Made by a program: the position numbers and the translations under genes. Below, piece after piece: positions 61,546 to 64,000 of a DNA stretch of 64,000 bases. The notes under the pieces are model-generated. The model saw only the letters and a program-made list of their open reading frames with translations. It ran no database searches and was not told the DNA's origin. Source of the stretch: Nymphaea colorata (taxonomy: Eukaryota > Streptophyta > Magnoliopsida > Nymphaeales > Nymphaeaceae); assembly GCF_008831285.2 (NCBI RefSeq), contig NC_045138.2:30971934-31035933 (forward strand), read 5' to 3'. Positions within the stretch are counted from its first letter, which is position 1. The number at the start of each line of letters is the position of its first letter.

Positions 61546-62417
61546 GCAAGCTAAGCACATTTTACTATCGCAACATTAAGGTCGCCTTGATATTCAATTA
61601 TTGGCTTCCCCAATTTAGGAAAATTTTCAAAAACATACTCAAAGAATTAGCAACAAGGAAAAAGTACACCTAAATTTCCTGTATTATGGACAGCACATTA
61701 AAATTTTATTTATGGTTAGTTCCAAAGCACCCTAAGTCACCTAACATGGTTATACGTGTCATACTTATGCATGAATTTTCATGTGTCAATATGGTTAATG
61801 AACAAAATACCCTTATTTCACGCTGAAAAAAGAAATTTTTGTAAGGACAAAAATAGAAATAAAAAAAGGTAAAGAGACTATAGAAAACTCTTCTTTTTAA
61901 CAAATTATCAAAATGTTATTCCCTTCTTTATTGTGTACCATGTGCACACCGCACGCAACTTTCTCTCATAAATCGCACCAGGCCTTACAATGAATAGAGA
62001 ACAAGAACAACATCAAATGCTGGTGCAATGTGAGAAATAGACAAACTGAACTGGTTGTGTATCTAGGAATCCATCCAAACCTTCAGTCAAGATGGCTCCT
62101 CCCCCCAGCTATGCTTCCAAGGCGTGCAGCCAATTAGGCTGGTTTGAAATCACAAAGATCTTATCACCAAACCATTAGGTCTACACTTTCTTTACCCCAT
62201 CAGCCACCACAGTGTCACCTAGGTTCTGTTTGATGGCATGAAAGAATTTAACGTGGTAAATTTACCATGAAAAAAAATGTTGGAAACAAATACAAGATGA
62301 ATAATATCTATCAAGGGACCCTGAAATCTGAGGTCAGTCAACTCCAGCTCTAAGCAGCAAATTCTTAAAAGTTGGAAGCCGAATAATATCGGAATTAAGA
62401 ACTTCTTTCCATACTAA

Positions 62418-62512
62418 GGGGATGTTTGATAGGGTCAGAATTGTGGAATTCTAGAATTAAAATTTTCATTTTTTTTATGACATTGGAATTGTGTTATCAA
62501 ACAAAGAATTTT
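62418..62512. repeat. Short inverted-repeat element
   Basis: Left gatgtttgatagggtcagaa and right attgtgttatcaaacaaag share an inverted tttgata core with related neighbours, around about 60 AT-rich bases. This is a common plant MITE-end pattern. Boundaries are uncertain. Confidence 0.4.
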
Positions 62513-63881
62513 GATAAATTATAAGATCATCCTGGCTGTTTGACCCTAGAAGGAATCCCTCTTCCTCCAACTACTGAGCCAACTCTTCCCTTAAACATCT
62601 ATCGACATCTAAAGCACTTGAAATCTCTCTCTCCACTCCTGATTTTTTATGGTTAGTTTAAAGAAGACACTAGTATATAAATAAGTTCATTTTTGTCGAG
62701 TCACATGCAGTTGAACACGTGAAAATTTATTGTTTTATCTTTTAAAAAATGAAAAGATAGCTATAATTATCTTCATGAATGCAAATATTTAATTTTGCAG
62801 CGCTTATAAAAAGACCATCAATTCTAAATATTAATAGAAGGAAGCTCACTGCTCTGGATATAGTTAAAATACATGCGCAAATATTAAGGTTTATATTAAA
62901 ATGTGCAAATATAAGCTAATGAATATGAAAATTATTTCGCAATGATGACCCCCCCAAGTATATATTATTAAAGAAGTCAATACAAACTAACTTCGACCAA
63001 GTTCATCCGATGTAATATTCTTTATGTACTTCACCTTCGTGCACAACACACACCCATGAGATGGCGACAGTCTCGTGACTCCCAAGTTCTTCTTCTTCAT
63101 GGCTAACTCTCATGATTCCATGCCCGCCATATTTTGATGTTCTCTGCTTTCGTGCTACTGAATGTTGAAGAATAACCCTTTTGTTAGATCATTTGTTCTT
63201 AATTTTACTTTTCAGAGAATCTCAGTGTGGTGGAGATGGCACTGTATGTACACAGCCAGCTACCATCACGCTCTTCCACAGCTAATTAATTAGGACATCA
63301 CGCAGAAATCAGACGATATCAAGCCGTATCATAAAAGTGGCAGCAATTGCAAGGCGACAAAGGAAAAGTTTAGTCGAATAATTTAGCATTATTGACTTGA
63401 GTGACCTTCCATGGATCTAACTTTTAACTGGGATATTCAAAGCAATCACAAGTGAAATGCCATGTTCAATCCTTTTTATTTGCTTATTTGTATTTTTCAA
63501 CATGGCATCATGTCAAGCTGCTCGCTGAAATCAAAACATGCAGATGACCAAAAAGATCACTGTCTTCTTCACCAAAGCGAGGACTCAGTCCAATTTTAAA
63601 CAAAATCTTGCAAACCTGACTGTTCGCAAAGCAATCGCTCAATCCACTAAGACTCCTTAGTGCAGGAAATAAGACCAGCAGCCCACAAATTAATAGCCGG
63701 AAATCAGTGAGCATCTGTGGAGAACAGATGCAACTTAAATGAAGTAAGGATTATATATATAGTGGAAAAGGGGTGAACAACCATATATATAGATATTGCA
63801 TCTCTCAAGACCCTGTAGAAAATCATTGAGAGCTAACGAATGCGACCTATATGCCAATCTGACCCTTGTTTCTTGGCCGCC

Positions 63882-64000
63882 TCAAAACCGTGTAGTGGCC
63901 GGCCCATGTGGCGAAGGCCGCCTGTTCTCCCGCAACTGTGCACACCAGCCTGTGTGCAAGTCCTTCCCTTCAAACACGCCGACTTCTTCTCCAGCATGCC
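63882..64000 (-). other. Possible gene end at the right edge
   Basis: The last ~120 bases are GC-richer than their surroundings. On the minus strand one frame is open from the window edge for 38 codons to a TGA at 63882-63884 (ends SPHGPATTRF). A second minus-strand frame is also open, so coding is not proven and I recognise no family. Confidence 0.2.

Larger units (their letters stand above)
56183..63881. other. Intergenic, AT-rich
   Basis: No gene seen. It contains (TA)n at 57318-57360 and 60896-60911, the trinucleotide repeat at 58728, motifs of the ggagc/ctccgcc family near 57460 and 59825, the SINE head at 61455 and a hairpin-like sequence near 62418. Short open frames have no recognisable domains. 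Confidence 0.55.

Overview
The window is nuclear DNA from a flowering plant. It has intron-split genes with GT-AG junctions, AT-rich intergenic DNA full of (TA)n and (GA)n microsatellites, decayed retrotransposon, SINE and MITE remnants, and plant-specific gene families. The receptor-kinase exon is GC-rich while its neighbours are not. That would fit a monocot or an early-diverging angiosperm, but I cannot name the species.

Layout. 1-2.5 kb: non-coding, with an imperfect direct repeat. 2.5-5.3 kb (+): a three-exon PP2C phosphatase of the DBP1 type. 5.3-22 kb: no intact gene; it holds a Ty1-copia 3' end, a probable FAR1/MULE relic, an interleaved A-B-A-B repeat block, a GAGCTCG-rich foldback element, a microsatellite hairpin and two tRNA-derived SINE heads. 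22.1-24.9 kb (+): a two-exon LRR receptor-like pseudokinase resembling Arabidopsis At2g26730. 28.2-30.8 kb (-): an intronless PLS-class PPR protein resembling the chloroplast editing factor CRR21. 33.5-56.2 kb: a tandem segmental duplication, each unit carrying one complete 24-exon full-size ABCG (PDR) transporter on the minus strand. 56-64 kb: AT-rich, with a SINE head, a hairpin-like repeat and possibly a gene fragment at the right edge.

The genes do not form a pathway or operon. They are independent plant loci: stress-linked dephosphorylation, cell-surface signalling, plastid RNA editing and export of small molecules. The main event is the duplication of the transporter. I traced all 24 exons of both copies; reading phase closes at every junction, giving 1445 and 1444 codons before the stop. 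The copies differ by a one-codon deletion, a Thr-to-Ile change in the second ABC signature motif, a remodelled core promoter region and a different simple repeat in the same intron. I saw no clearly novel biological system. The most informative leads are the duplicated pair, the interleaved repeat block and the SINE copies.
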